From Rhodococcus pseudokoreensis (GTDB taxonomy: Bacteria; Actinomycetota; Actinomycetes; Mycobacteriales; Mycobacteriaceae): DNA of 64,000 nucleotides. Each line of letters opens with the position of its first letter. Within the stretch, counting starts at the first letter, position 1. The stretch is taken from the NCBI RefSeq assembly GCF_017068395.1, contig NZ_CP070619.1:7750001-7814000 (forward strand). Direction: 5' to 3'. Under the pieces are notes generated by a model that saw nothing but the letters and a program-made list of their open reading frames with translations, made no database searches and was not told the DNA's origin. Below are positions 18,395 through 29,467 of the stretch, in pieces. The translations under genes were made by a program, and so were the position numbers.

Positions 18395-19065
18395 CGGTTC
18401 AGGTGAGTTCCACCGAGATGCGGCCCGCGCGGGCGGACAACCGGTCGGGCGCGGCTGAGCGGGCGTACAAGAAGCGCACCCAGCGCGCGGCTGTGCACAA
18501 CGGATCCGCGATCGCCGTCTCCGGCAAGAACCGCACCGGCACGCTCACCGCCCGCATCCCGTTCGTGGCGACGATCCTCGTGCTGCTCGCGACGGGCCTG
18601 GCCGTCACACTGCTGCTCACCACCCGGTCCGCGGAGGATTCGTACCAGCTGAGCGCCGCCCGCGCCCACAACCAGTCCCTCGAAGAGGAGAAGGCCGCGC
18701 TCCAGCGTGACGTCGAGACCGCCAACTCCGCCCCGAAACTGGCGGAGGAAGCGGCCAAGCTCGGCATGGTCCCCGCGAACGACCCGGCGCGGCTCGTCGT
18801 CCACCCCGACGGCAGCGTCGAGGTCGTCGGAAAGCCGGCCCCGGCGTCGGGTGCGCCGGTGCCTCCGCTCGACGCCGCCGCCCCGAACACTCAGCGTGGC
18901 AACTCCGTGGCTACCGCTCCGAACAGGGGCACCACACAATCTCCACGCGCCACGCCGCAGCCCGGCAATGGCGCAGAGATCCAGGCGCAGGGTGAACAAT
19001 TGGTTCCCGTGATCCCTTCGGCCGCCGCACCGACGACTGTTCCACCCTCCGGTGGTCGCCGGTGA
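18391..19065 (+). CDS. ftsL: FtsL-like divisome protein with extended tail
   Basis: 224-residue bitopic membrane protein between rsmH and ftsI, the position of ftsL. It has a basic cytoplasmic N-terminus, a membrane helix (about 56-77), a coiled-coil-prone heptad stretch (about 81-112, [20 protein letters not shown]) and the [19 protein letters not shown] segment. A proline/alanine/threonine-rich tail of roughly 85 residues follows. Typical FtsL is about 100 residues; actinobacterial versions (Rv2164c) are longer. It probably scaffolds FtsQ/FtsB and FtsW-FtsI. Overlaps ftsI by GTGA. Confidence 0.85.
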   Translation: MTVQVSSTEMRPARADNRSGAAERAYKKRTQRAAVHNGSAIAVSGKNRTGTLTARIPFVATILVLLATGLAVTLLLTTRSAEDSYQLSAARAHNQSLEEEKAALQRDVETANSAPKLAEEAAKLGMVPANDPARLVVHPDGSVEVVGKPAPASGAPVPPLDAAAPNTQRGNSVATAPNRGTTQSPRATPQPGNGAEIQAQGEQLVPVIPSAAAPTTVPPSGGRR

Positions 19066-20912
19066 GTCGAAGCGCACCGAGAAATCGTCCCCGGCGCCCC
19101 ACGGGCGCCGGGACCGCGTCTTTTCCGTTCAGGCAACGGATCGGGCGCGGATTGATGTTCTTGGCGCTCGGCCTCGCCGCCGTGCAGCTTCTGTGGATCC
19201 AGGTCATCGACGCACCGCAACTGTCTGCGGAGGCGGCGAACCAGCGCACGACCACTGAGGTGGATCCGGCGCTGCGCGGCTCGATCACCGACCGCAACTC
19301 CAATCCCGTCGCCTTCACGATGGAAGCGAAGGCGCTGACTTTTCAGCCTGCGCGGGTGCGGAAGGAACTCGAGGAGGCGAAGGCCAAGAGTGACACCGCC
19401 CCCGACGTCGATTCCCGGCTCGACGCGATAGCGAAGGAGATCCACGACCGGCTCGGCGACGTCGCACCGGAGAAGGATCTGAAGGAGAAACTGCACGGCG
19501 ACGAGACGTTCGTGTATCTGGCCCGCAGCGTCGACCCGAACATCGCCGCGCAGATCAGCGACAAGTTCCCTGAGGTCGGTCTCGAACGCCAGGACATCCG
19601 CGAGTACCCGGGCGGGTCGCTTGCCGCCAACCTCGTCGGCGCCACCGGCTGGGACGGTCACGGACTGCTCGGCCTCGAGGATTCGCTCGATTCCACGCTC
19701 GCCGGGACCGACGGCTCCCAGACGTACGACCGAGGCTCCGACGGCGCGGTGATTCCCGGCAGCTGGCGCGACAAGCAACCGGCGGTGGACGGATCGAGCG
19801 TCGAACTCACCATCGACTCCGACCTGCAGTACTACGTCCAGCAGCAGGTGCAGATGGCCAAGGACAAGTCCGGTGCGAAGGATGCGTCGGCGGTCGTGCT
19901 CGACTCCCACACCGGTGAGGTGCTGGCGATGTCGAACGACAGCACGTTCAATCCGGCGATCGGGGTCGGCAACAACCCACGGACGGTGGAGATGGGCAAC
20001 CTGCCGGTGAGTACGCCGTTCGAGCCGGGATCCGTCAACAAGATCGTCACCGCTGCGGCCGCGATCGAGTACGGGCTGACCTCACCCGACGAGGTTCTCG
20101 AGGTTCCCGGCAGCATTCAGATGTCGGGGGTGTCGGTGAAGGACGCGTGGGATCACGGGGTCGCCCCGTACACGGCCACCGGGGTGTTCGGTAAGTCCTC
20201 GAACGTCGGCACCCTGATGCTCGCCCAGCGCGTGGGCGAGGACCGTTACGCGGACATGCTGTCCAGGTTCGGTCTGGGCCAGCGTACCGACGTCGGACTT
20301 CCCGGTGAGAGCGCCGGCAACGTGCCCAGCCGGGACCAGTGGTCGGGGGGCACGTTCGCGAACCTGCCGATCGGACAGGGCCTGTCGATGACCCTGCTGC
20401 AGATGACCGGCATGTACCAGGCGATCGCCAACGACGGTGTGCGCATCCCGCCGCGCATCGTCAAGGCGACGGTCGACGCGTCCGGCAACCGGACGGAGAC
20501 CGAGGCGCCCGAGGAGGTGACGGTCGTCAGCCCGCAGACCGCGGCCACCGTCCGCGACATGTTCCGGTCCGTCACCCAGAACGACACGGGCAACCAGCGC
20601 GGTACCGGGGTGCAGGCCGCCGTCGACGGGTATCAGATCAGCGGCAAGACGGGGACCGCCCAGCAGGTCGACCCCGCCTGCAAGTGCTACTCGAACTCGA
20701 ACTACTGGATCACGTTCGCCGGGATCGCTCCGGCCGACAATCCGCGGTACGTCGTCGGAATCATGCTCAACGCGCCGACACGCAGTGCGGACGGCTCCGG
20801 TGGGCAGTCCGCTGCCCCGCTGTTCCACAACATCGCGTCGTGGATGTTGCAGCGCGACAGCGTGCCGATGTCCCCGGACCCCGGACGCAGGCTGGTGCTG
20901 CAGGCCGATTGA
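19062..20912 (+). CDS. ftsI: Division-specific class B penicillin-binding protein (PBP3/PbpB)
   Basis: Septal peptidoglycan transpeptidase. 616 residues: a short basic cytoplasmic N-terminus, one membrane helix (about 31-49), a pedestal domain (RGSITDRNSNPVAFT signature), and the transpeptidase domain. The catalytic SxxK is S324-V-N-K in FEPGSVNKI, SxN is GKSSNVG, and the third motif is GKTGTAQQ. The start GTG overlaps the ftsL stop. Two cysteines in DPACKCYSN near the KTGT motif are noteworthy as a possible disulphide. A 170-base gap then precedes murE, so a second promoter there is possible. Confidence 0.96.
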   Translation: MSRSAPRNRPRRPTGAGTASFPFRQRIGRGLMFLALGLAAVQLLWIQVIDAPQLSAEAANQRTTTEVDPALRGSITDRNSNPVAFTMEAKALTFQPARVRKELEEAKAKSDTAPDVDSRLDAIAKEIHDRLGDVAPEKDLKEKLHGDETFVYLARSVDPNIAAQISDKFPEVGLERQDIREYPGGSLAANLVGATGWDGHGLLGLEDSLDSTLAGTDGSQTYDRGSDGAVIPGSWRDKQPAVDGSSVELTIDSDLQYYVQQQVQMAKDKSGAKDASAVVLDSHTGEVLAMSNDSTFNPAIGVGNNPRTVEMGNLPVSTPFEPGSVNKIVTAAAAIEYGLTSPDEVLEVPGSIQMSGVSVKDAWDHGVAPYTATGVFGKSSNVGTLMLAQRVGEDRYADMLSRFGLGQRTDVGLPGESAGNVPSRDQWSGGTFANLPIGQGLSMTLLQMTGMYQAIANDGVRIPPRIVKATVDASGNRTETEAPEEVTVVSPQTAATVRDMFRSVTQNDTGNQRGTGVQAAVDGYQISGKTGTAQQVDPACKCYSNSNYWITFAGIAPADNPRYVVGIMLNAPTRSADGSGGQSAAPLFHNIASWMLQRDSVPMSPDPGRRLVLQAD

Positions 20913-21082
20913 GCGAAGGTCGGCCGAATCGGGTTCCGGGAGCGCTCACGGTAATCTGACACGTCGGCCGTTCAGCGGACACGCGCATTTGCCGTGGACG
21001 CAGGGAACTGCCGAGGTAGCACGCTGTATCGATCCGTGCACTACGCCGTTGTCAGTGCGAGTCGACATACGAGAGGAGCCCG

Positions 21083-22696
21083 GTGCCTGTTCCGTCCCGC
21101 CCGCAGTCGGCGTCAGTGGAGGTGAAGGTCACAGACGGTCTTCGCCCCGCCCAGCCGGTCCGTACCACGGTGAGCGCTCTGGCAGCGCTCGCCGGAGCGA
21201 GGGTCGAGGCACCCACCGGAACCGCCGAGCACGTGATCGTCACCGGTGTGGATCTCCGCGCCCAGGGGATCGTGGAGGGCGATCTGTTCGCAGCCCTTCC
21301 CGGGGCCCGCGCGCACGGCGCGGAGTTCGCGGCCGACGCTCTCGAACGCGGAGCGAGCGCGATCCTCACCGACGAGGCCGGATTCGCACTCGTGTCCGCG
21401 TTGGGCACCGACGCCCCGGTGCTCGTCCACGAAGACCCGCGCGGCGTGCTCGGTGAGCTGTCGGCCACCATCTACGGTCGGCCCTCGGAGAAGATGCAGG
21501 TCATCGGCATCACGGGGACGTCGGGAAAAACCACCACCTCGTATCTCGTCGAAGGAGCCCTCAACGCGGCCGGCCGGACGACGGGTCTCGTGGGCACCAT
21601 CGAGACCCGGATGAGCGGCCGTCGCGTGCCGAGCGCCCTGACGACCCCCGAGGCGCCGCAGCTCCACGCCCTGTTCGCCGTGATGCTCGAGCAGGGGATC
21701 GACACCGTCGTCATGGAGGTGTCCAGCCACGCGCTGTCCCTCGGCCGCGTCGACGGAGTCCGCTTCGACGTGGGCGCGTTCACGAATCTCTCCCAGGACC
21801 ACCTGGACTTCCACCGCGACTTCGAGGACTACTTCGCTGCCAAGGCGCGGCTGTTCGCGGCCGACTCGTCCGTGCACGCGCAGCACGCCGTCGTCTGCGT
21901 CGACGACGTGTGGGGCCGGCGGATGGCCGAGGTGGCGCGCGGCGCCCACTCGATCGTGACGACGGTCGCGACCACGCCGGAGATCGACGACGCGGTGTGG
22001 ACGGCGGGACCGGCGACGGTATCGCCCTCGGGCTCGCAGACGTTCGCGCTCACCACCGCCGAGGGCACGACCCTCGACGTGGACCTCCGGCTGCCGGGGC
22101 AGTACAACGTCGCGAATGCGTCGCTCGCCGTCGCACTGTGCGCCGCGCTGGGCGTCGATCCGCGCGACGCCGTCGCGGGTATCGCCGGGGTCGACGTGCC
22201 GGGCCGGGTGCAGCGGATCGACCGGGGGCAGGACTTCCTCGCCGTCGTCGACTACGCGCACAAGCCGGCAGCGGTCGAGGCCGTGATCGCGACGCTGCGC
22301 GAGCAGGTACGCGGCCGCGTCGCCGTCGTCGTGGGTGCCGGCGGCGATCGCGACGCGGGCAAGCGGCCCCTGATGGGCGCCGCGGCCGCGCGGGGAGCGG
22401 ACCTGCTCATCATCACGGACGACAACCCGCGTACCGAGGATCCGGCGAAAATCAGGGCCGCGATCCGCGAGGGCGCCCTCGGGGTGCCCGAATCCGAGCG
22501 GGGACAGGTGTGGGAAGTAGCGGACCGAGCGAAGGCGATCGCCGACGCCGTCGGCTGGGCGCAGGCAGGCGACGTGGTTCTGGTCGCAGGCAAGGGACAC
22601 GAGATCGGTCAGGAGATACACGGGGTGAAGTACCCATTTGACGACCGCGACGTTCTGGGCGACGCGATCGAGCGACAGGTCGGAGGAACGCGATGA
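21083..22696 (+). CDS. murE: UDP-MurNAc-L-Ala-D-Glu:meso-diaminopimelate ligase
   Basis: Adds the third residue of the peptidoglycan stem peptide. 537 residues: N-terminal UDP-binding domain, central ATP ligase domain with GITGTSGKTTTSYL (about residues 141-154), substrate loops TTPEAPQ and VMEVSSHALSLGRVDG, and C-terminal domain with DDNPRTEDP. DNPR is the meso-DAP recognition motif, so the wall is DAP-type. The start is GTG 21083 after GAGAGGAG. It is the first gene of a run of tightly overlapping genes reaching ftsQ; the murF start overlaps its stop (ATGA). A -10-like TAATCT near 20953 in the gap upstream could serve a local promoter. Confidence 0.97.
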   Translation: MPVPSRPQSASVEVKVTDGLRPAQPVRTTVSALAALAGARVEAPTGTAEHVIVTGVDLRAQGIVEGDLFAALPGARAHGAEFAADALERGASAILTDEAGFALVSALGTDAPVLVHEDPRGVLGELSATIYGRPSEKMQVIGITGTSGKTTTSYLVEGALNAAGRTTGLVGTIETRMSGRRVPSALTTPEAPQLHALFAVMLEQGIDTVVMEVSSHALSLGRVDGVRFDVGAFTNLSQDHLDFHRDFEDYFAAKARLFAADSSVHAQHAVVCVDDVWGRRMAEVARGAHSIVTTVATTPEIDDAVWTAGPATVSPSGSQTFALTTAEGTTLDVDLRLPGQYNVANASLAVALCAALGVDPRDAVAGIAGVDVPGRVQRIDRGQDFLAVVDYAHKPAAVEAVIATLREQVRGRVAVVVGAGGDRDAGKRPLMGAAAARGADLLIITDDNPRTEDPAKIRAAIREGALGVPESERGQVWEVADRAKAIADAVGWAQAGDVVLVAGKGHEIGQEIHGVKYPFDDRDVLGDAIERQVGGTR

Positions 22697-24207
22697 TCCC
22701 GATGACACTCGCCCGCATCGCCGAGATCGTGGGCGGCGAACTGCACGACGTCGCCGACCCGTCGGCCGAGGTGACGGGAACGGTCGAGTTCGACTCGCGC
22801 AAGGTCACCGGCGGCGGACTGTTCCTCGCCCTGCCCGGCGCCCGCGTCGACGGACACGATCATGCGGCGGCGGCGGTCGAGGCCGGGGCGGTCGCGGTTC
22901 TGGCCGCGCGCCCGGTCGGGGTCCCCGCCGTCGTCGTCACCCCGACGCCCGGCGATGGTCCGAGCAGGGCGATGGCGCTCGAACACGACACCGACGGATC
23001 GGGCGCCGCCGTGCTCGCGGCCCTCGCGAAGCTCGCGCGCGCGTCAGTCGACGACCTCACCGCGAAGGGTCTCACCGTCGTCGGCGTCACGGGCTCGGCA
23101 GGCAAGACGTCGACGAAGGATCTGCTCGCCGCCGTCCTGCGCCCCCTCGGTTCCGTCGTCGCGCCGCCCGGATCGTTCAACAACGAACTCGGCCACCCGT
23201 GGACCGCGCTGCGCGCGGACGCCGGAACGGGATTCCTGGTTCTGGAGATGTCGGCCCGCGACCGCGGCCACATCGCCTCCCTCGCCGCGATCGCGCCCCC
23301 GAAGATCGGGGTGGTCCTCAACGTGGGCACGGCGCACCTCGGCGAGTTCGGTTCGCGGGACGCGATCGCCGCCGCCAAGGGGGAACTCCCGGAGTCGCTG
23401 CCCTCGGCCGAGGACGGTGGCGTCGCGATCCTCAACGCGGACGATCCGCTGGTGGCAGCGATGGCCCCGCGCACGTCCGCGCGGGTGGTGCTCGTCGGCC
23501 GGTCGGAGTCCGCGCACGTGCGGGCCACCGACATCGTGCTCGACGAGAGGGCAAGGGCGCGTTTCACTCTCACGACGACGGCGGGCAGCGTCCCGGTCGA
23601 ACTCGCCGTGCACGGTGAGCACCAGGTCGGCAACGCACTCGCCGCAGCCGCGGTGGCGCTCGAATGCGGGGCGGACCTCGACCAGATCGCGCAGGCGCTG
23701 TCCGGCGCCGCCGCCGTCTCGGGGCGCCGGATGGACGTCCGCGACCGGCCGGACGGTGTGACCGTCGTCAACGATTCGTACAACGCGAACCCCGACTCGA
23801 TGCGGGCAGCCATCAAAGCGCTGGTGTCGATGGCCAGGTCGGGCAGGGGAGCGGCGCGCCGGAGTTGGGCGGTGCTCGGAGAAATGGCCGAGCTGGGTCC
23901 AGAATCGGTGGTCGAACACGACGCGATCGGCAGATTCGCGGTCCGGCTGGATGTCAGCAGGCTGATCGTCGTCGGAACCGGCAGGCCCGCCCGCGCCATG
24001 CATCAGGGTGCGGTCATGGAAGGTTCGTGGGGTGAGGAGTCGATCCTCGTCCCCGACATCGCCGGTGCGGTCGCACTGCTCGAGAAGGAACTGGCGCCGG
24101 GAGATCTGGTGCTGGTCAAGGCGTCGCAGTCCATCGGATTGTGGGAGGTCGCGGACACGGTGTTGGCGGGAAGCACGGGACAGAAGGGTTCGGAGGCTAC
24201 GCGGTGA
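22693..24207 (+). CDS. murF: UDP-MurNAc-tripeptide:D-Ala-D-Ala ligase
   Basis: Adds D-Ala-D-Ala to complete the UDP-MurNAc-pentapeptide. 504 residues with the Mur ligase architecture. [15 protein letters not shown] is the P-loop, [14 protein letters not shown] and [14 protein letters not shown] are the substrate region, and [13 protein letters not shown] is the C-terminal signature specific to MurF. Start ATG overlaps the murE stop, and the mraY GTG overlaps its own stop. D-Ala-D-Ala ligase itself is not in the window. Confidence 0.97.
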   Translation: MIPMTLARIAEIVGGELHDVADPSAEVTGTVEFDSRKVTGGGLFLALPGARVDGHDHAAAAVEAGAVAVLAARPVGVPAVVVTPTPGDGPSRAMALEHDTDGSGAAVLAALAKLARASVDDLTAKGLTVVGVTGSAGKTSTKDLLAAVLRPLGSVVAPPGSFNNELGHPWTALRADAGTGFLVLEMSARDRGHIASLAAIAPPKIGVVLNVGTAHLGEFGSRDAIAAAKGELPESLPSAEDGGVAILNADDPLVAAMAPRTSARVVLVGRSESAHVRATDIVLDERARARFTLTTTAGSVPVELAVHGEHQVGNALAAAAVALECGADLDQIAQALSGAAAVSGRRMDVRDRPDGVTVVNDSYNANPDSMRAAIKALVSMARSGRGAARRSWAVLGEMAELGPESVVEHDAIGRFAVRLDVSRLIVVGTGRPARAMHQGAVMEGSWGEESILVPDIAGAVALLEKELAPGDLVLVKASQSIGLWEVADTVLAGSTGQKGSEATR

Positions 24208-25283
24208 GACAGATCCTCTTCGCGGCGGGCATCGCGCTCGCCGTTTCGATTCTGCTGACCCCCGTTCTCATCAAGGCCTTCTCCCGGCAGGGGTTCGGCC
24301 AGGAGATCCGCGTCGAAGGTCCGGCGAGTCACCAGTCGAAGCGCGGCACCCCGACGATGGGCGGCGTCGCCATCCTCGCCGGACTGTGGGCGGGCTACTG
24401 GGGTTCGCACATGATCGGCATCGGCTACGACGCGGACGGGCCGTCGGCGTCGGGACTCCTCGTGCTCGGTCTCACGACGGCGCTCGGCGGTGTCGGGTTC
24501 CTCGACGACTTCATCAAGATCCGCAAGCAGCGCAACCTCGGGCTGAACAAGACGGCGAAGCTCGTCGGGCAGCTCATCGCGGCGGTGGCGTTCGGCATCC
24601 TCGCGCTGCAGTTCCGGGGCGCGAACGACCTCACTCCCGGCAGTGAGCACCTGTCGTATGTTCGTGACATCGCGACGGTCACGATGGGCTCCGTCGTGTT
24701 CGTCGCCTTCTGCTACCTGCTGGTGAGTGCGTGGTCGAACGCGGTCAACCTCACCGACGGCCTCGACGGTCTCGCCGCCGGTTCCATGAGCCTGGTGCTC
24801 GGCGCGTATGTGATCATCACGTTCTGGCAGTACCGCAACGCGTGCGAGACGAGCCCCGGCAAGGGCTGCTACGACGTCCGCGATCCGCTCGACCTGGCCC
24901 TGATCTGCGCGGCAGGCGCCGGTGCGTGCATCGGATTCCTGTGGTGGAACGCGGCGCCCGCGAAGATCTTCATGGGCGACACCGGTTCGCTGGCCCTGGG
25001 CGGCATGCTCGCCGGACTGTCGATCACGACGCGCACCGAACTGCTGATGGTCGTCATCGGCGCGCTGTTCGTCGCCGAGGCGGCGTCGGTCGTGATCCAG
25101 GTGGCGGTATTCCGGTCGAGCCGAAGACGCGTGTTCCGGATGGCCCCGTTCCACCACCACTTCGAACTCGCCGGGTGGGCGGAAACCACGGTAATCATCC
25201 GTTTCTGGTTGCTGGCCGCCATCGCCTCCGCGATCGGGCTCGCGCTGTTCTACAGCGAGTACCTGGCAGCGATCGGGGGCTGA
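24204..25283 (+). CDS. mraY: Phospho-MurNAc-pentapeptide transferase (lipid I synthase)
   Basis: Integral membrane enzyme transferring phospho-MurNAc-pentapeptide to undecaprenyl (decaprenyl-type) phosphate. 359 residues and about ten membrane helices. Catalytic landmarks are [36 protein letters not shown], and [13 protein letters not shown] followed by [13 protein letters not shown]. The start is GTG 24204, overlapping the murF stop (GTGA). Only 4 bases separate it from murD. Confidence 0.97.
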   Translation: MRQILFAAGIALAVSILLTPVLIKAFSRQGFGQEIRVEGPASHQSKRGTPTMGGVAILAGLWAGYWGSHMIGIGYDADGPSASGLLVLGLTTALGGVGFLDDFIKIRKQRNLGLNKTAKLVGQLIAAVAFGILALQFRGANDLTPGSEHLSYVRDIATVTMGSVVFVAFCYLLVSAWSNAVNLTDGLDGLAAGSMSLVLGAYVIITFWQYRNACETSPGKGCYDVRDPLDLALICAAGAGACIGFLWWNAAPAKIFMGDTGSLALGGMLAGLSITTRTELLMVVIGALFVAEAASVVIQVAVFRSSRRRVFRMAPFHHHFELAGWAETTVIIRFWLLAAIASAIGLALFYSEYLAAIGG

Positions 25284-25287
25284 CGCC

Positions 25288-26787
25288 ATGACAGAGGAAC
25301 ACGGCGGGCTCGACTGGTTGCGAGGCCGCGGTGTCCTCGTCGCCGGTGCAGGGGTGTCCGGCCGCGCCACCATCGAACCTCTTCGCGACCTCGGGGCCCA
25401 CGTCACCGTCACCGACGCGAACGTCGACGCCCTCGCCGAGTGCGCGCGACTGGGGGCGGCGACCGTCCCGATCGACGATCTGCTCGCCGAGCGGGAGAGG
25501 ATCGCCGAATTCGCGCTGGTCGTGACGAGCCCGGGGTTCCGCCCGGACGCGCCGCTGCTCTCGATCGCCGCCGGGGACGGGGTGCCGATCTGGGGCGACA
25601 TCGAATTCTCCTGGCATGTCGACCGGGCCGGGCTCTACGGCCCGCCGCGGCAGTGGCTGGTGGTCACCGGCACCAACGGCAAGACCACGACGACCTCCAT
25701 GCTGCACGCCATTCTCGAGGCGGCCGCGCTGCCGAGCCTCGCGTGCGGCAACATCGGGCTGCCGGTGCTCGACGCACTGCGGCAGACCGAACCGCAGGCG
25801 GAGGTGCTGGCGGTCGAACTGTCGTCGTTCCAGCTGCACTGGGCGCCGTCGGTCCGGCCGACCGCCGGCGCGATCCTCAACATCGCCGAGGATCACCTGG
25901 ACTGGCATGGCGGCATGCAGCCGTACATCGACGCGAAGGCTCGCGCCCTGACCGGTGAGGTCGCGGTTCTCGGCCTCGACGACGAAGTCGCGTCCTCTCT
26001 CTTCTCTTCGTCTCGCGCGGTCCGCACTCTGGGGTTCCGGCTGGGAGTGCCCGCGACGGGCGAACTGGGTGTCGAGGACGGCTATCTCGTCGATCGCGCG
26101 TTCGCGGACGGCGAGCGGCTGGCCCCGGCCGACGGGATCACCCCGCCCGGGCCCGCCGGACTGATGGATGCGCTGGCAGCGGCGGCTCTCGCCCGGGCGA
26201 TCGGGGTTCCGCCGGCCGCGGTCGCAGCAGGCCTGGCCGCCCACGTGGTGGGCCCGCACCGGGCGGCGCACGTCGCCGAGGTCGGGGGAGTGACGTTCGT
26301 CGACGACTCCAAGGCGACCAACCCGCACGCCGCCCGCCCGTCGATCCTCGCCCACGACCGGGTGGTGTGGATCGCCGGTGGTCTGCTGAAGGGTGCGCGG
26401 GTCGACGACCTCGTCCGGGAGGTGGCCGGCCGCCTCGCGGGCGCCGTCCTCCTGGGCTGCGATGCGATGCAGATCGCAGAGTCGCTTGCGCGACACGCCC
26501 CCGAGGTTCCCGTGGTCACCGTCGAAACGGGAGACGATGCAGGTGTGAGTGCAGTCCCGCAGTCCGCGGCGCACCGGGTGGTGCTGCCGGCGGACACCGA
26601 CAGCGACGCCGTGATGGGTGTCGTCGTGCGCGAGGCAGCTGCGCTGGCAACGGCAGGCGATGCCGTCGTCCTGGCGCCCGCGGCGGCGTCGCTCGACATG
26701 TTCGACAGTTACGGGCACCGGGGGCGCAGCTTCGCCGACGCCGTCGGCAGGCTCGACGAATCGGACATCTCCAGGACGCTGCGATGA
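25288..26787 (+). CDS. murD: UDP-MurNAc-L-alanine:D-glutamate ligase
   Basis: Second Mur ligase step in the cytosol. 499 residues: N-terminal Rossmann-like UDP domain ([18 protein letters not shown]), ATP-binding [25 protein letters not shown], the DHLDWHGG stretch, and C-terminal [12 protein letters not shown] and [17 protein letters not shown]. The start is ATG 25288, 4 bases after the mraY stop. Stop overlaps the ftsW ATG. Confidence 0.97.
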   Translation: MTEEHGGLDWLRGRGVLVAGAGVSGRATIEPLRDLGAHVTVTDANVDALAECARLGAATVPIDDLLAERERIAEFALVVTSPGFRPDAPLLSIAAGDGVPIWGDIEFSWHVDRAGLYGPPRQWLVVTGTNGKTTTTSMLHAILEAAALPSLACGNIGLPVLDALRQTEPQAEVLAVELSSFQLHWAPSVRPTAGAILNIAEDHLDWHGGMQPYIDAKARALTGEVAVLGLDDEVASSLFSSSRAVRTLGFRLGVPATGELGVEDGYLVDRAFADGERLAPADGITPPGPAGLMDALAAAALARAIGVPPAAVAAGLAAHVVGPHRAAHVAEVGGVTFVDDSKATNPHAARPSILAHDRVVWIAGGLLKGARVDDLVREVAGRLAGAVLLGCDAMQIAESLARHAPEVPVVTVETGDDAGVSAVPQSAAHRVVLPADTDSDAVMGVVVREAAALATAGDAVVLAPAAASLDMFDSYGHRGRSFADAVGRLDESDISRTLR

Positions 26788-28322
26788 CCTCCGCCGGAGC
26801 CCGCACCCGCCGCGTCCCCGAAGGACAGCGGTCCCCGGCTCGCACCGCCGCCGCACCCGGGGTGGCCAAGCGCGCCCCGTCGGGTCCGCGCACGCGGACG
26901 GCCCCTCCCCGCAGTCCGCGCACCCGGATCGGGGCGTGGCTGTCGCGGCCGCTGGCGTCGTTCCACCTCGTGGTGACCATCGCGTTTCTGCTGACGGTCC
27001 TCGGCCTGGTGATGGTGCTGTCGTCGTCCAGTGTCGAGGCCTACGCCTCCGACGGTTCGGCCTACACCCTCTTCACCCGGCAGGCGCTGTTCGCGGCTCT
27101 CGGACTCGGCTTGTTCTACGCCGCGCTGCAGATCCCCGTCCGGGTGATGCGCGCCCTGTCGTTCCCGGCGTTCGCGGCCACGATCATCCTGCTGGTCCTG
27201 GTTCTCATCCCTGGCATCGGCACCGTGTCCCAGGGCACCCGTGGCTGGTTCGTGGTCGCCGGATTCTCGTTGCAGCCCGCCGAGCTCACCAAGATCGCGC
27301 TGGCGGTGTGGGGCGCGCACATCCTTGCGTCGCGCCGCAGCGACATCTCCAGCGTCCGCGACATGCTGGTGCCGCTGGTTCCGGCCGCGCTCGTCGCGTT
27401 CGTCCTGATCATCCTGCAGCCCGACCTCGGCACGACGGTCTCGCTGGCCATCATCCTGATGGCGCTGCTGTGGTTCGCGGGGCTGCCGCTGAAGCTGTTC
27501 GTCGCCATCGTCGGCACCGGCGTCACCGGAATCGTGATCCTCGCGCTCACCGCCGGCTACCGGTCCGCCCGCGTCCGCGAATTCCTCAACCCCGGCTCCG
27601 ACCCGCAGGGCATCGGATACCAGTCGCGGCAGGCGATGTACTCGCTCGCGGACGGCGGGATCCTCGGCCGCGGGCTCGGGCAGAGCCGCGCCAAGTGGAG
27701 CTACCTGCCGAACGCGCACAACGACTTCATCTTCGCGATCATCGGCGAGGAACTCGGATATCTCGGCGGCGCCGCCGTCCTCGGCCTGTTCGGGCTGTTC
27801 GTGTACACGGGCCTTCGGATCGCGGCCCGATCCGCCGACCCGTTCCTGCGGCTGCTCACGGGAACGGCGACGGTGTGGATCACCGGGCAGGCGTTCATCA
27901 ACGTGGGATACGTGATCGGGCTGCTCCCCGTCACCGGTCTGCAGTTGCCGCTGGTGTCGGCGGGCGGAACGTCGACGGCGACCACACTGTTCATGTTCGG
28001 TCTCGTCGCCAACGCGGCGCGGCACGAACCGGAGGCGGTCGCGGCGCTGCACTCCGGGCAGGACGGCCCGTTCGGCCGGCTGCTGCGGCTCCGCAAACCC
28101 GAGGCGTATTCACCGGTGCGGGCGGACGCGGCCCGCGCGGAGGCGGTGCGCCGGGCCGAGGCGCGTCGCCGGGCCGGTCGCGAGATGGCCCCGCGGACCC
28201 GCAGCATCACATACGAGAAGGGCCGCACCCCCGAACGCGGCAAGGGCCGCACCCCCGAACGCGGTGCACGTCAACAGCGAAGCTCGGGTGGCCGAGCAGG
28301 AGAGCGAGGATTTCGTAGGTGA
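26784..28322 (+). CDS. ftsW: Lipid II polymerase/divisome protein FtsW (SEDS family)
   Basis: Septal peptidoglycan glycosyltransferase partner of FtsI. 512 residues: a basic, proline-rich cytoplasmic N-terminus of about 55 residues, ten membrane helices, and SEDS motifs [59 protein letters not shown] and PLVSAGGTS. The arginine-rich C-terminal tail ends with a tandem 8-residue repeat (KGRTPERG twice). The start is ATG 26784, overlapping the murD stop. An upstream in-frame extension inside murD is a shadow. murG GTG overlaps the stop. Confidence 0.95.
   Translation: MTSAGARTRRVPEGQRSPARTAAAPGVAKRAPSGPRTRTAPPRSPRTRIGAWLSRPLASFHLVVTIAFLLTVLGLVMVLSSSSVEAYASDGSAYTLFTRQALFAALGLGLFYAALQIPVRVMRALSFPAFAATIILLVLVLIPGIGTVSQGTRGWFVVAGFSLQPAELTKIALAVWGAHILASRRSDISSVRDMLVPLVPAALVAFVLIILQPDLGTTVSLAIILMALLWFAGLPLKLFVAIVGTGVTGIVILALTAGYRSARVREFLNPGSDPQGIGYQSRQAMYSLADGGILGRGLGQSRAKWSYLPNAHNDFIFAIIGEELGYLGGAAVLGLFGLFVYTGLRIAARSADPFLRLLTGTATVWITGQAFINVGYVIGLLPVTGLQLPLVSAGGTSTATTLFMFGLVANAARHEPEAVAALHSGQDGPFGRLLRLRKPEAYSPVRADAARAEAVRRAEARRRAGREMAPRTRSITYEKGRTPERGKGRTPERGARQQRSSGGRAGERGFRR
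28218..28265 (+). repeat. 24-bp tandem duplication in the ftsW tail
   Basis: Two copies (28218-28241, 28242-28265), identical except for the last base, encode KGRTPERG twice in the cytoplasmic C-terminus of FtsW. A recent in-frame slippage duplication is the simplest reading. Confidence 0.9.
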
Positions 28323-29467
28323 ACGGCGACAAGTCCACCCTGTCGGTGATCGTGGCCGGCGGTGGTACCGCCGGGCACATCGAACCGGCCCTGGCCGTGG
28401 CCGACGCGATCAAGGCGATCGACGACACCGCGGTGGTGACCGCCCTCGGCACGGCGCGCGGCCTCGAAACGACGCTGGTTCCCGAGCGGGGCTACCCCCT
28501 GGAGCTCGTGCCGCCGGTGCCGTTGCCCCGTAAACCCACCCTCGACCTGCTGCGGCTGCCCGGGCGCGTGCGCGCATCGGTGCGCCGCACCCGCGAGGTG
28601 CTCGACGCGACCGGCGCCGACGTCGTCGTCGGTTTCGGCGGATACGTGGCGCTGCCGGCGTACCTCGCGGCAGGCCCCGGCCTGCTCCGCCGCCGGCGCC
28701 GCATTCCGATCGTCGTGCACGAGGCGAACGCCAGCGCCGGGATCGCGAACAAGATCGGCGCCCGCCGCGCCGCCCGCGTCCTGGCCGCGGTGGCCGGTTC
28801 GGGCGTGTCGGCGCGGGGGCGTTCGGACGCCGAGATCCTCGGGATCCCGGTGCGGGCGTCGATCACCGGTCTCGACCGCGCCGCGCTGCGCGCGGAGGCG
28901 CGTGCACACTTCGGCCTCCCCGCCGAGGGCCCGGTGCTGCTCGTGTTCGGCGGTTCCCAGGGCGCGCGGTCGCTGAACGAGGCCGTGTCGGGTGCGGCCG
29001 AGTCACTCGCGGCAGCCGGGGTGGCCGTCCTGCACGCGCACGGACCGAAGAACACCCTCGACGTTCCCGCCACCCCGGGCGGCCCGCCGTACGTGGCCGT
29101 TCCCTACCTGTCGCGGATGGACCTCGCCTATTCGGCCGCGGACGCGGTGATCTGCCGGTCGGGTGCGATGACGGTGGCGGAAGTGTCGGCCGTCGGCCTT
29201 CCCGCGGTGTACGTGCCGCTGCCACACGGCAACGGTGAGCAGGAACTGAACGCGCGGCCGGTCGTCGCCGCCGGAGGTGGAATGATTGTGGCCGACGGAG
29301 ACCTGTCCGCCGGATTCGTCGCGGAAACCGTGATCCCTCTGCTGCGCGACCCTGCACAGCTCGAGAACATGGGGCGACGCGCGGCCGGCGCGGGTCACCG
29401 CAGCGCAGCCGCCGAGGTTGCGCGCATCGTGATCGACGTGGCCGCGCAGACGAGGGGAACCCGATGA
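28319..29467 (+). CDS. murG: Lipid II synthase (UDP-GlcNAc transferase)
   Basis: Peripheral membrane GT28 enzyme adding GlcNAc to lipid I. 382 residues. The glycine-rich loop is [19 protein letters not shown], with [45 protein letters not shown] and the UDP-GlcNAc site [23 protein letters not shown] start overlaps the ftsW stop; stop overlaps the murC ATG. Confidence 0.97.
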   Translation: MNGDKSTLSVIVAGGGTAGHIEPALAVADAIKAIDDTAVVTALGTARGLETTLVPERGYPLELVPPVPLPRKPTLDLLRLPGRVRASVRRTREVLDATGADVVVGFGGYVALPAYLAAGPGLLRRRRRIPIVVHEANASAGIANKIGARRAARVLAAVAGSGVSARGRSDAEILGIPVRASITGLDRAALRAEARAHFGLPAEGPVLLVFGGSQGARSLNEAVSGAAESLAAAGVAVLHAHGPKNTLDVPATPGGPPYVAVPYLSRMDLAYSAADAVICRSGAMTVAEVSAVGLPAVYVPLPHGNGEQELNARPVVAAGGGMIVADGDLSAGFVAETVIPLLRDPAQLENMGRRAAGAGHRSAAAEVARIVIDVAAQTRGTR

